Below, piece after piece: positions 16,184 through 23,654 of a DNA stretch of 64,000 nt; within the stretch, counting starts at the first letter, position 1, and each line of letters starts with the position of its first letter. Below the pieces are notes generated by a model, which ran no database searches, was not told the origin of the DNA, and saw only the letters and a program-made list of their open reading frames with translations. Origin of the DNA: Ruminococcus flavefaciens (GTDB lineage: Bacteria > Bacillota > Clostridia > Oscillospirales > Ruminococcaceae). The stretch is from contig NZ_FRCT01000013.1 of assembly GCF_900143025.1 (NCBI RefSeq), positions 1-64,000 of the forward strand, given 5' to 3'. Both the position numbers and the translations under genes were made by a program.

Positions 16184-16711
16184 ATGGAACGTACATTAAC
16201 AGCATTCTCAGCAATTATTCTTCTCATAGGCTGCTGCACGGGCTGCGGCAGGAACAAAACCATAACAAAATCAAAGATGCCCGATATAGTCTTTATGTAC
16301 TGTCAGAGCTCGGAGGACTCGTTTGTAAGCAAATTCTGCGACAAAAACGGCAACTGTTACGCCATAATATCCAAGGACGTAAAGAATATGGATATAAATG
16401 AGCTTAACCGCAGTTTCGCACAGGGCAGGCTCGGAAAGGATATAAAGCTCATAAAGAGCGGCGACAGGGACGAGGTCGAAAAGGCTTATACAAAGTTCGA
16501 TGCTGCTTCAAAGCAGGATAATATCGGACTTATCCAGCCTACAGAGGTGCCTGCTGTGGAAGCTCCGTCTATGGCATGGTACGGTATATGCAGTAATGAA
16601 AATGATAAGCTTGAGAAGGTATGCATACACGAGAATAAGTGCATGACTGACGTATATTCGGGAAATAACGACATAAATGATGTTTATGACTGGCTTTCCG
16701 ATAAGCTTTGA
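16184..16711 (+). CDS. Small secreted lipoprotein of unknown function
   Basis: This 175-residue protein starts with a lipoprotein signal: hydrophobic IILLIGCCTGC, with Cys at about 20 (or 17) as candidate lipid site. The mature part is mixed charged and Cys-rich (about six further cysteines, e.g. QSSEDS...FCDKNGNCY) and fits no family I recognise. It lies alone; the preceding 130 bp has no clear promoter. Confidence 0.7.
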   Translation: MERTLTAFSAIILLIGCCTGCGRNKTITKSKMPDIVFMYCQSSEDSFVSKFCDKNGNCYAIISKDVKNMDINELNRSFAQGRLGKDIKLIKSGDRDEVEKAYTKFDAASKQDNIGLIQPTEVPAVEAPSMAWYGICSNENDKLEKVCIHENKCMTDVYSGNNDINDVYDWLSDKL

Positions 16712-16732
16712 AGTGAATGTGAAAACAGATGA

Positions 16733-16759
16733 TTAGCACTCTCACATTGAGAGTGCTAA
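16733..16759 (+). promoter_or_regulatory. CIRCE operator (HrcA binding site)
   Basis: TTAGCACTC-N9-GAGTGCTAA is a perfect match to the CIRCE consensus. HrcA, the heat-shock repressor of Firmicutes, binds this site. It lies 180 bp before the Hsp20 gene, so that gene is probably HrcA-controlled. hrcA itself is not in the window. Confidence 0.96.
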
Positions 16760-16846
16760 TTTTCATTATATTGTCACAAAACCTTGATATTCCTTTCAAA
16801 ATACGGCTGTATCATATAGACAATGAAACGAAAGGAAGCGATACCG

Positions 16847-16885
16847 ATGGGTAGTGCATATTATGAAGAAAACTGCATAGGATAA
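16847..16885 (+). CDS. Possible 12-residue leader ORF before hsp20
   Basis: ATG at 16847 with AAAGGAAG 8 nt upstream opens MGSAYYEENCIG and stop. It lies between the CIRCE site and the Hsp20 gene. It could be a leader peptide or chance; only the ribosome site supports it. Confidence 0.3.
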   Translation: MGSAYYEENCIG

Positions 16886-16938
16886 ATATGATAGCTTGTC
16901 ATAGTGATAAGCGAAATAATTATTTGGAGGCATGACTT

Positions 16939-17364
16939 ATGTATGGACTTACACCTTTCGGCGGCACAGGCTTTGGTCTGTGGGACGCATTCAATGACTT
17001 TGACAAAAACTTTTTCGGCAGTAATATGCCGGTAAACAACTGTCGTACAGATATCCGCGATGACGGAGACAAGTACGTTATGCAGTCGGAGCTCCCGGGC
17101 TTCGAGAAGGAGGATATCAAGCTTGATATCAACGGCTCGCAGCTTACTATAGCTGCTGAGCACAGTACAAACAATGATGAAAAGGACGATAAGGGCAACT
17201 ATATCCGCCGCGAGCGCACATTCGGCTCGTACAGGAGAAGCTTCGACATCGGAGATGTAAATACAGATGCTGTAAGCGCGGAGTACAAGAACGGCATACT
17301 CACAATTGAGCTGCCTAAGAAAGCTCCAGAAGCTCCTGTTGCAAAGCGTCTTGAAATAAAGTAA
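16939..17364 (+). CDS. hsp20: Small heat-shock protein Hsp20 (alpha-crystallin family)
   Basis: This 141-residue ATP-independent holdase chaperone has its alpha-crystallin domain at about 35-130: RDDGDKYVMQSELPGFEKED, LTIAAEH, the FRR-type turn GSYRRSFDI, and the family signature YKNGILTIELPK. A short C-terminal VAKRLEIK tail follows (a VxK-type IxI-like motif). GGAGG lies 8 nt before the ATG. The upstream CIRCE element implies heat induction by HrcA release. Confidence 0.95.
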   Translation: MYGLTPFGGTGFGLWDAFNDFDKNFFGSNMPVNNCRTDIRDDGDKYVMQSELPGFEKEDIKLDINGSQLTIAAEHSTNNDEKDDKGNYIRRERTFGSYRRSFDIGDVNTDAVSAEYKNGILTIELPKKAPEAPVAKRLEIK

Positions 17365-17398
17365 TGGCAAGCCTGCCATAATAAAATACACCCTCATT

Positions 17399-17438
17399 GA
17401 GCCATGAAGAGCCATAACCTCTTCGTGGCTCCTTTTTT
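17399..17438 (+). terminator. Terminator of hsp20
   Basis: GAGCCATGAAGAG pairs with CTCTTCGTGGCTC (13 bp, one G-U) across CCATAAC, followed by CTTTTTTTG. Confidence 0.88.
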
Positions 17439-17449
17439 TGTTATCAGGC

Positions 17450-17640
17450 TGGTGGGACGTCGAGGACTTCCAACAGAAGCCGCGACCCTCTGTCCTTCGG
17501 ACATCTCCCTGTACTACAGGGAGTCACCGTCCCCTACAGGTCAATGTTTGGCGGGACGTTGTCCCATACAGGCAGGGAGATTATGCAGGATTAACATTCG
17601 GGGGGGCTTAATTCCGTCGGAATGTACAAATCTGATAATA
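17450..17640. repeat. Cluster of REP-like palindromes
   Basis: This 190-bp non-coding stretch is packed with small GC-rich palindromes: GGGACGTCGAGGAC, CTGTCCTTCGGACA, CTCCCTGTACTACAGGGAG, ACCGTCCCCTACAG, GGGACGTTGTCCC and ATTCCGTCGGAAT. They belong to the same style of repeat as elsewhere in the window. No gene. Confidence 0.6.
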
Positions 17641-17654
17641 AACAGAAATAAAAC

Positions 17655-17683
17655 TTCACTTTTAAGTTGAAATATGTTATAAT
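17655..17683 (+). promoter_or_regulatory. Promoter of the HAD phosphatase gene (extended -10)
   Basis: TTCACT (17655-17660), 17-bp spacer, then TATAAT (17678-17683) preceded by TGT, an extended -10. Confidence 0.6.
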
Positions 17684-17718
17684 ACTATTATGAGTATCTA
17701 TCGGAGGTGACTGCGCAA

Positions 17719-18543
17719 TTGAAAAGGCTCTTTATCACAGACCTTGACGGTACGCTTCTCAGCTCTGACGGCAGTATATCGGTGAAAACTGCTGATATCA
17801 TCAACAAGCTCACTCAGTCGGGAATGTACTTCACCTTTGCAACTGCAAGGTCGGTGTACTCGGCTAAGCCTTTGACTGCGGCTTTAGGCATCAATGTGCC
17901 GTGCATACTTATGAACGGCGTGAGCATCTATGACCTTAAAGCAGACGGATATATTGCTAATCAGTACATATCCACGGAGGCTTCCGAAAAAGTCATTGAG
18001 GCTTTTAAGCGCGAGAAAGCGGAGGTTTTTCTGTACCGCTTCAATGAGGAGGTACTGACCTGCTACTATACCCGAGTGACTACGCGGGTAATGCAGAGCT
18101 TTGCGGAAGTGCGCAAAAACCGCTATAACAAGCCGTATATACAGTGTGCAGACCTTATGGACGCTGCAAATGAAAGGACGGTTTATTATACCGCTCTGGC
18201 AGAGTATGAAAGACTTTTGCCCGTAAAGCTTGCCGTTGACGGCATAGATGGTGTGGACTGCGCATTTTATGAGGATACTTACACAGGAAAATGGTTCTTA
18301 GAGGTGTTTTCGGCAGCCGCTTCAAAGTCAAACGGACTGCGGTATCTCCGTGAAAGCTACGGCTTTGACGAGGTAGTGGCTTTCGGGGATAATCTTAACG
18401 ATCTTCCCATGTTCGCACAGGCTGATATAAGGATCGCTGTAGGCAATGCAAGGGAAGAGATAAAGGCTGCCGCAGACTATGTCATCGGTACCAACGATGA
18501 GGACGGAGTTGCACGGTGGCTGGTTGATGAACTTAGCCGTTAG
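17719..18543 (+). CDS. Cof-type HAD-superfamily phosphatase
   Basis: This is a 274-residue sugar-phosphate or phosphoserine-type phosphatase of the Cof/IIB class. The motif I Asp-x-Asp is in FITDLDGTLLSSDG, motif II in FATARS, and motif IV in AFGDNLNDLPMF near 220-231. A large C2 cap lies at about 80-190. A TTG start at 17719 is preferred because GGAGGTG lies 9 nt upstream; a GTG at 17707 would overlap that site. The substrate is unknown. Confidence 0.88.
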   Translation: MKRLFITDLDGTLLSSDGSISVKTADIINKLTQSGMYFTFATARSVYSAKPLTAALGINVPCILMNGVSIYDLKADGYIANQYISTEASEKVIEAFKREKAEVFLYRFNEEVLTCYYTRVTTRVMQSFAEVRKNRYNKPYIQCADLMDAANERTVYYTALAEYERLLPVKLAVDGIDGVDCAFYEDTYTGKWFLEVFSAAASKSNGLRYLRESYGFDEVVAFGDNLNDLPMFAQADIRIAVGNAREEIKAAADYVIGTNDEDGVARWLVDELSR

Positions 18544-18660
18544 CCATTTGCCATTAGCCGTTAGCTTATTGTAGGGGCGGATATAATCCGCCTGCGATAT
18601 AACGATGAAACCAATGGGGCGATGTGGGCATCGCCCCCTACAAGAAACGCTAAAGGCTAA
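18544..18660. repeat. REP-like palindromes and TTAGCC direct repeats
   Basis: It contains GCCGTTAGCCATTTGCCATT and related TTAGCC units. The unit GTAGGGGCGGATATAATCCG follows, and then GGGGCGATG-TGGG-CATCGCCCC ending in CTACAAG. It sits between the phosphatase and iorA and contains no gene. Confidence 0.6.
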
Positions 18661-18707
18661 GGGCTTTATCAATAGATAATCTTTAACATGAAAGGAAAAT
18701 ACATAAA

Positions 18708-20438
18708 ATGAAGAAATTAATGCTTGGAAACGAAGCCTTCGCAAGAGGCTTATATGAGGCAGGATGTCGCGTAGTATCAAGCTATCCCGGTACTCCTTCC
18801 ACGGAGATAACCGAGGAGGTGGCAAAGTACGACGAGGTATACGCAGAATGGGCACCTAATGAAAAGGTCGCTATGGAGACAGCTTTGGGAGCTTCTATAG
18901 CAGGTGCAAGAAGCTTCTGCGGAATGAAGCACGTTGGTCTCAACGTTGCTGCCGATCCGCTCTATACAGCAGGTTATACAGGCGTTAACGCAGGCATGGT
19001 CATCGCAGTAGCAGACGATCAGGGTATGCATTCATCACAGAATGAGCAGGACAGCCGTCATCACGCTATCGCTTCAAAGGTGCCTATGCTTGAACCTTCC
19101 GACTCTACAGAATGTAAGGAGTTCGTTAAGCTTGCTTTCGAGCTTTCTGAGCAGTTTGACGCACCATTCATAGTAAGAATGTCCACAAGAGTTGCTCACT
19201 CACAGAGCATCGTTGAAATGGAGGAGCGCAATGACCTTCCTCTCAAGGAATACGAAAAGACACCAAGCAAGTTCGTTATGATGCCTGCTTACGCAAAGGG
19301 CAGACACGTATTTGTTGAGGAGCGTACAAAGAAGCTTATCGAGTACGCTGAGACTACTCCTCTCAACAGAGTTGAGATATCAGACAAGGCTGAATTCGGC
19401 GTTATTACAAACGGTGCTGCTTATCAGTACGTTAAGGAAGCTCTGGGCGACAAAGCTTCCGTACTCAAGCTTGGTATGGTAAATCCTCTCCCTGAAAAGC
19501 TTATTCAGGACTTCGCTAAGAAGTACGAGCAGGTTTACGTTATCGAGGAGCTTGACGGCATTATTGAGGAGCACTGCCGCAATATCGGCGTAAACAACGT
19601 AAAGGGCAAGGAGATATTCGGCTATATCGGCGAGCTTCCGCAGTCTGTTATCGCAGAGAAGCTTCTCGGCGAGAAGAAGGACTTCGTTGCTCTTGACGAG
19701 AATATCCCTGTACGTCCTCCTGTAATGTGCGCAGGATGTCCTCACAGAGGTCTGTTCTACTGCTTAAAGAAGCTGGGCGTTACAGTATCTGGCGATATCG
19801 GCTGCTACACTCTCGGAGCTGCTGCACCGCTCAACGCTATTGATACAACTATATGCATGGGTGCTTCTATCTCAGGACTCCACGGCTTCAACAAGGCAAG
19901 AGGAGCAGAGTCCGAGCACAAGACTGTTGCTGTTATCGGTGACTCAACATTCATGCACAGCGGTATGACAGGTCTTGTAAATATCGCTTACAATAATTCA
20001 AATTCAACTGTTATCATTCTCGATAACTCTATCACAGGTATGACAGGTCATCAGCAGAACCCGACAACAGGTAAGAACCTCAAGGGCGACCCTGCTGCTG
20101 CTGTTAATCTTGAAGAGCTTTGCAAGGCTATCGGTATCAAGCGTGTACGTGTTACAGACCCATACAAGCTTGCCGAGACTGAGGCTGCTATCAAGGAGGA
20201 GCTTGCTGCTGACGAGGCTTCGGTAATTATTTCCCGCCGTCCATGCGCACTTCTGAAATACGTTAAGCACAATCCGCCTGTAAAGGTAGACCATGACAAG
20301 TGCGTAGGCTGTAAGCAGTGTATGAAGCTTGGATGTCCTGCTATCTCAATGCGCGACGGCAAGGCTGTAGTTGACCACACTCTCTGCGTAGGCTGCGGCA
20401 TATGTCAGGAACAGTGCAAACTTAACGCTATTCAGTGA
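18708..20438 (+). CDS. iorA: Indolepyruvate:ferredoxin oxidoreductase alpha subunit
   Basis: This 576-residue TPP enzyme subunit oxidatively decarboxylates aryl-pyruvates from Trp, Phe and Tyr to aryl-acetyl-CoA, reducing ferredoxin. N-terminal pyrimidine-type domain: SSYPGTPSTEITEE. The TPP domain begins near 345 (CAGCPHRGLFYCLKKL, GDIGCYTLG) and contains the TPP-Mg motif GDSTFMHSG...NNSN. The C-terminal ferredoxin domain has two clusters, CVGCKQCMKLGCP and CVGCGICQEQC. AAAGGAAA precedes the ATG. Its partner iorB is unusually distant, with four genes between them. Confidence 0.96.
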   Translation: MKKLMLGNEAFARGLYEAGCRVVSSYPGTPSTEITEEVAKYDEVYAEWAPNEKVAMETALGASIAGARSFCGMKHVGLNVAADPLYTAGYTGVNAGMVIAVADDQGMHSSQNEQDSRHHAIASKVPMLEPSDSTECKEFVKLAFELSEQFDAPFIVRMSTRVAHSQSIVEMEERNDLPLKEYEKTPSKFVMMPAYAKGRHVFVEERTKKLIEYAETTPLNRVEISDKAEFGVITNGAAYQYVKEALGDKASVLKLGMVNPLPEKLIQDFAKKYEQVYVIEELDGIIEEHCRNIGVNNVKGKEIFGYIGELPQSVIAEKLLGEKKDFVALDENIPVRPPVMCAGCPHRGLFYCLKKLGVTVSGDIGCYTLGAAAPLNAIDTTICMGASISGLHGFNKARGAESEHKTVAVIGDSTFMHSGMTGLVNIAYNNSNSTVIILDNSITGMTGHQQNPTTGKNLKGDPAAAVNLEELCKAIGIKRVRVTDPYKLAETEAAIKEELAADEASVIISRRPCALLKYVKHNPPVKVDHDKCVGCKQCMKLGCPAISMRDGKAVVDHTLCVGCGICQEQCKLNAIQ

Positions 20439-20679
20439 TTAGAACTAAGAGCTAAGAACTAAGTAGGGGACGGCGTCCTCGATGTCCCGATATGACTATT
20501 CAGTGGTTAGTAGGGAAGCCCGCCCTCGGGCTCCCGTATGTCATGACAGCAATGTAGGGGACGGCTTTTATTGAAAGCTCCGCTCTCCTGTAATAAATGC
20601 GCACATTGTGCGTCTATAAGAGAAGCAAGTATATATCATCAAACCATTAGTCTTACCATTAAATCGGAGTAATAATACC
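20439..20679. repeat. REP-like palindromes between iorA and the next gene
   Basis: 240 bp with AACTAAGAGCTAAGAACTAAG direct repeats, GTAGGGGACGGCGTCCTCGA (same as 12681), GGGAAGCCCGCCCTCGGGCT and GTAGGGGACGGC. No gene or clear promoter is seen. Confidence 0.55.
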
Positions 20680-20883
20680 ATGAAAATAAGAACTATTTAT
20701 TGTCCGTACTGCAATATCTTAATGGAGTACATGGGCACGGAGCGTATGCAGCTCGGAAAATCAGGCTTTTTTACCGAAAATCTCAGCAATATATTATCGG
20801 GAGCTATGACTGTGAGCATTTACGAATGTCCACAGTGCGGAAAGCTTGAATTGTTCAGATTTAAGAAAACAAAGAGGAAATAA
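20680..20883 (+). CDS. Small zinc-ribbon protein
   Basis: This 67-residue protein has two CxxC knuckles, YCPYCNI and YECPQCGKLELF, forming a one-domain zinc ribbon. Function is unknown. CGGAGTAA precedes the ATG. It is immediately followed by the next gene (1-bp gap), so the pair is cotranscribed. Confidence 0.75.
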   Translation: MKIRTIYCPYCNILMEYMGTERMQLGKSGFFTENLSNILSGAMTVSIYECPQCGKLELFRFKKTKRK

Positions 20884-20884
20884 A

Positions 20885-21280
20885 ATGTTACAGTTACCAA
20901 TATATGAGGAGTTCGCACGTTGGCTGGACGACCTTCTCGAAAATAACGATATGCCTGAGGAGACTAAGGCTTTCTGCTTCAATCTCTATGAGGAGTCCGA
21001 TGAGGAACATATCTACGGAGCACAGCTCATAGCCGCAGGGGAGTTTGACCCCGATGACAAGGACGGCGATTGGGCTTGCGAGGAGGTATGGAGCAGTGAG
21101 GAAAATATCTTCACGGTTGATACCTCAGATGAGGACGATACGGGCTGGAGCCATGCACTTGAGCTGTTTAAGGAAATGGCTGAAGAATACCTGAAAAACG
21201 GTAAGTACTCGGAGATAATAAAAGGGGCTAAGGGCGTTGCCATAGGTTTTGTTGACGGCGAACTTGAATTGTTATCCTGA
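20885..21280 (+). CDS. Acidic protein of unknown function
   Basis: This 131-residue, strongly acidic protein (runs such as DDKDGDW and TSDEDDTGW) is soluble and mixed alpha/beta in appearance. The fold class resembles small cytosolic proteins or immunity-type proteins, but I do not recognise the family. ATG at 20885 follows AGAGGAAA and nearly abuts the zinc-ribbon stop. It lies inside the gap that separates iorA from iorB. Confidence 0.7.
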   Translation: MLQLPIYEEFARWLDDLLENNDMPEETKAFCFNLYEESDEEHIYGAQLIAAGEFDPDDKDGDWACEEVWSSEENIFTVDTSDEDDTGWSHALELFKEMAEEYLKNGKYSEIIKGAKGVAIGFVDGELELLS

Positions 21281-21308
21281 GTTGTTTAAAATTAGGAGGA
21301 TATGAAAA

Positions 21309-22178
21309 ATGGATGATTTAATGGGTGGTATCGGAAGTCCTGACGGAATGGACGATATAAGTAATATGAACGCGCTTGCACAGCAGGCTGAGCAGGAAGC
21401 TAAACAGGCTGCAATGCAGGCAGGCAATAATGCGCAGAGCGGCTACGGACAGCAGTCCGCAGGCTACAGCAATGCGCAGAATGGCTACGGACAGCAGTCC
21501 GCAGGCTACAGCAATGCACAGAACAGCTACGGACAGCAGTCCGCAGGCTACAGCAATGCACAGAACAGCTACGGACAGCAGTCCGCAAACTACAACAGCT
21601 ATGACACAAGAAGCGGTTATCCCGCATCTGATACGGTATACAGCGATTTCGGAGCAGATGAGTCGAAGCTGGTGCCGATACTCAAAGGTGTGCTTGGTGC
21701 TGTAATAGGCGCGATACCGGGAGTTATACTCATTATACTTGTTGCAAAGCTGGGTTTTATAGCTTCTATCTGCGGAGCTGTTATGGCGGTATGTATCTTC
21801 TTCGGATACAACCTGATGACAAAAAATACCCATCTGGACGAAAAAACAGGTCTGATAATATGTGCGTGTGTAATGATTTTTGCTATTTATTTTGCAGTCC
21901 GCACATCATGGTGTCTGGAAATATCGTCCTACCTGCAAAACGAGATCGGCATAAAATCGGGCAGTCTTAGTACGGAGCAAAGTAATTTGCTGTATGAACT
22001 GATAGGTATAAGAGATGTTTCATTCTCTGAGATATCGTCTGAATTCAGTTCATTGCTGGAAAAATGCGATTTCAAGGGCGAGTTTATCAAGACGCTGCTT
22101 GAAAACATTGCTTTTGCTGCACTGGGCGGCTTCGGAACCTTTGCTAAATTCGGTAATATGGGTAATGTAAAAATATAA
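21309..22178 (+). CDS. Membrane protein with GYGQQS low-complexity repeats
   Basis: This is a 289-residue protein. Residues about 15-105 are Gln/Ala/Gly/Tyr/Asn-rich and include four 14-residue repeats of the form [GS]YGQQSAGYSNAQN. Three hydrophobic segments follow at about 120-190 (LGAVIGAIPGVILIILVAK, FIASICGAVMAVCIFFGY, GLIICACVMIFAIYFAV). A lumenal or extracellular stretch follows, ending in an amphipathic/hydrophobic tail (AFAALGGFGTFAKFG). It is paralogous to the next gene across the membrane part. AGGAGG precedes the ATG. Function is unknown. Confidence 0.8.
   Translation: MDDLMGGIGSPDGMDDISNMNALAQQAEQEAKQAAMQAGNNAQSGYGQQSAGYSNAQNGYGQQSAGYSNAQNSYGQQSAGYSNAQNSYGQQSANYNSYDTRSGYPASDTVYSDFGADESKLVPILKGVLGAVIGAIPGVILIILVAKLGFIASICGAVMAVCIFFGYNLMTKNTHLDEKTGLIICACVMIFAIYFAVRTSWCLEISSYLQNEIGIKSGSLSTEQSNLLYELIGIRDVSFSEISSEFSSLLEKCDFKGEFIKTLLENIAFAALGGFGTFAKFGNMGNVKI
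21441..21600 (+). repeat. Four tandem 42-bp repeats inside the membrane-protein gene
   Basis: Units begin at 21441, 21483, 21525 and 21567 (core GGCTACGGACAGCAGTCCGC). The first two differ slightly from the later units, and the fourth is degenerate. They keep frame (14 codons each). Each unit has a small palindrome (CGGAC-AGCA-GTCCG). Confidence 0.9.
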
Positions 22179-22207
22179 ATCAACGATCTTTTAAGGAGCA
22201 ATATAAA

Positions 22208-22906
22208 ATGGACGATTTTATAAAAGGCTCGGATAACTACGATCCGCAGAAGAACAGCTTCACGGGTCAGGGAAATGCAGCGGAAGGCTACGGACAGAAG
22301 AAGGACACAGGCTATAAGCCTGCACCTGATTTCTATGCTATGTACAACGAGCGCAATGCAAGCTCGGATACAGAGTTCATGCTGCTGGTCAAAGGCGCTT
22401 TGGGCGCTATGATCGGTGCGATACCGGGCTTTTTTATGATAGCGATCATTGCAAGATTTGGTCTCATTGCTTCCATATGCGGAGCACTGCTGGCGGCAGG
22501 AGTATTCTTCGGATATTACCTTGCTACCCACAAAAGCGGCTTCAATCTCAAAGCAGGCGGCATAACCTGTATCATCGTAATGATAATAGCAGTATATCTG
22601 GCTGTGCGCACATCATGGGTGTATGAGCTGAAGGATACACTGTTGGAGATGAAAAGCCTGACGTCCGCATATCTGGGAAAAAGCAGCAGTTATGAAGACG
22701 GTTATAAATCTGGCATGAACGATGTATCAAGGCTGGTGCTGGGCTATGAAAAGCCGACCTATTCAAATTGTTCGGATTGCTTCGGTGATCTTCTTTCGAC
22801 ACTTGGAAAGAAGGGATTGTTTATGGCATCTCTCGCAGAGAATTACATATTCAGTGCGATAGGTGGAGTCTGGATATTTTCAAAGTTCGGAAAAAAGAGC
22901 TATTAA
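22208..22906 (+). CDS. Membrane protein paralogous to the upstream gene, without the repeats
   Basis: This 232-residue protein's helices align closely with the previous protein: LGAMIGAIPGFFMIAIIARF, LIASICGALLAAGVFFGYYL, and the VRTSW motif after the third helix. Its N-terminus keeps only one degenerate GYGQK unit. The soluble part after VRTSW differs, and the C-terminus again ends in a hydrophobic FSAIGGVWIFSKFG segment. Tandem duplication followed by divergence is clear. AAGGAG precedes the ATG. Confidence 0.8.
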   Translation: MDDFIKGSDNYDPQKNSFTGQGNAAEGYGQKKDTGYKPAPDFYAMYNERNASSDTEFMLLVKGALGAMIGAIPGFFMIAIIARFGLIASICGALLAAGVFFGYYLATHKSGFNLKAGGITCIIVMIIAVYLAVRTSWVYELKDTLLEMKSLTSAYLGKSSSYEDGYKSGMNDVSRLVLGYEKPTYSNCSDCFGDLLSTLGKKGLFMASLAENYIFSAIGGVWIFSKFGKKSY

Positions 22907-22935
22907 GAATTTATTATCATAAGGAGTAATATAAA

Positions 22936-23511
22936 ATGGAAACAAAATCTATTATGATCGTAGGTGTCGGCGGACAGGGTTCGCTGCTCGCTTCAAGACT
23001 TTTAGGAAATGTGCTTCTTGCACAGGGCTATGACGTAAAGGTTAGCGAGGTACACGGAATGTCGCAGAGAGGCGGCTCGGTCGTAACATACGTAAAGTAT
23101 GGTGATAAGGTCTATTCCCCTGTAATAGAAAAGGGCGAGGCTGATGCTGTTATTTCCTTCGAGCTTCTTGAGGCTGCAAGATGTCTGCCATACCTCAAAA
23201 AGGGCGGCAAGCTCATAACCTCAACACAGCAGATAGACCCTATGCCCGTTATCACAGGTGCTGCACAGTATCCCGAAAATCTCGTTGAAAAGCTGAAGGC
23301 AGCAGGCGCAGAGCTTGTAGCTGTAGACGCTCTTTCACTTGCTGAGCAGGCAGGTACTGCAAAGGCTTCAAATGTTGTTCTCATGGGCGTTCTTGCTTCA
23401 CGTATGGACTACCCCGACGAGCTCTGGCAGAAGGCACTTGAACAGTGCGTACCGCCTAAGTTCCTTGAACTCAACAAGAAGGCTTTCGAGCTTGGCAAAG
23501 CAGCTAAATAA
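22936..23511 (+). CDS. iorB: Indolepyruvate:ferredoxin oxidoreductase beta subunit
   Basis: This 191-residue gamma-type subunit pairs with IorA. The family start (IMIVGVGGQGSLLASRLLG), the SEVHGMSQRGGSVVTYVKYG motif and the DAVISFELLEA strand are all present. Its gene lies 2.5 kb from iorA, with two soluble and two membrane protein genes between; spacing is 29 bp from the preceding membrane gene, so it is probably in one operon. Confidence 0.96.
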   Translation: METKSIMIVGVGGQGSLLASRLLGNVLLAQGYDVKVSEVHGMSQRGGSVVTYVKYGDKVYSPVIEKGEADAVISFELLEAARCLPYLKKGGKLITSTQQIDPMPVITGAAQYPENLVEKLKAAGAELVAVDALSLAEQAGTAKASNVVLMGVLASRMDYPDELWQKALEQCVPPKFLELNKKAFELGKAAK

Positions 23512-23515
23512 ACTA

Positions 23516-23597
23516 TGTAGGGGCGGATATTATCCGCCCGCAGACGATGAAATAATTATAAATGACCGATTGTAGGGGACGCCGTCCCACAGATAAC
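23516..23597. repeat. REP-like palindromes after iorB
   Basis: GTAGGGGCGGATATTATCCG followed by CCCGC, then GTAGGGGACGCCGTCCC. Two units of the window-wide family sit between iorB and paaK. Confidence 0.65.
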
Positions 23598-23654
23598 TAC
23601 AAAAGAACATCATATTATAACATAATAAATCCATAAATAAGGAGTAGAAGTCCA

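Noticed and set aside
17404-17670. 88-codon plus-strand frame after hsp20
   Set aside because: It runs through the hsp20 terminator and REP-like palindromes, and has no ribosome site.
21441-21600. Tandem repeats considered as a CRISPR array
   Set aside because: Units are contiguous, 42 bp (14 codons), in frame and have no spacers.
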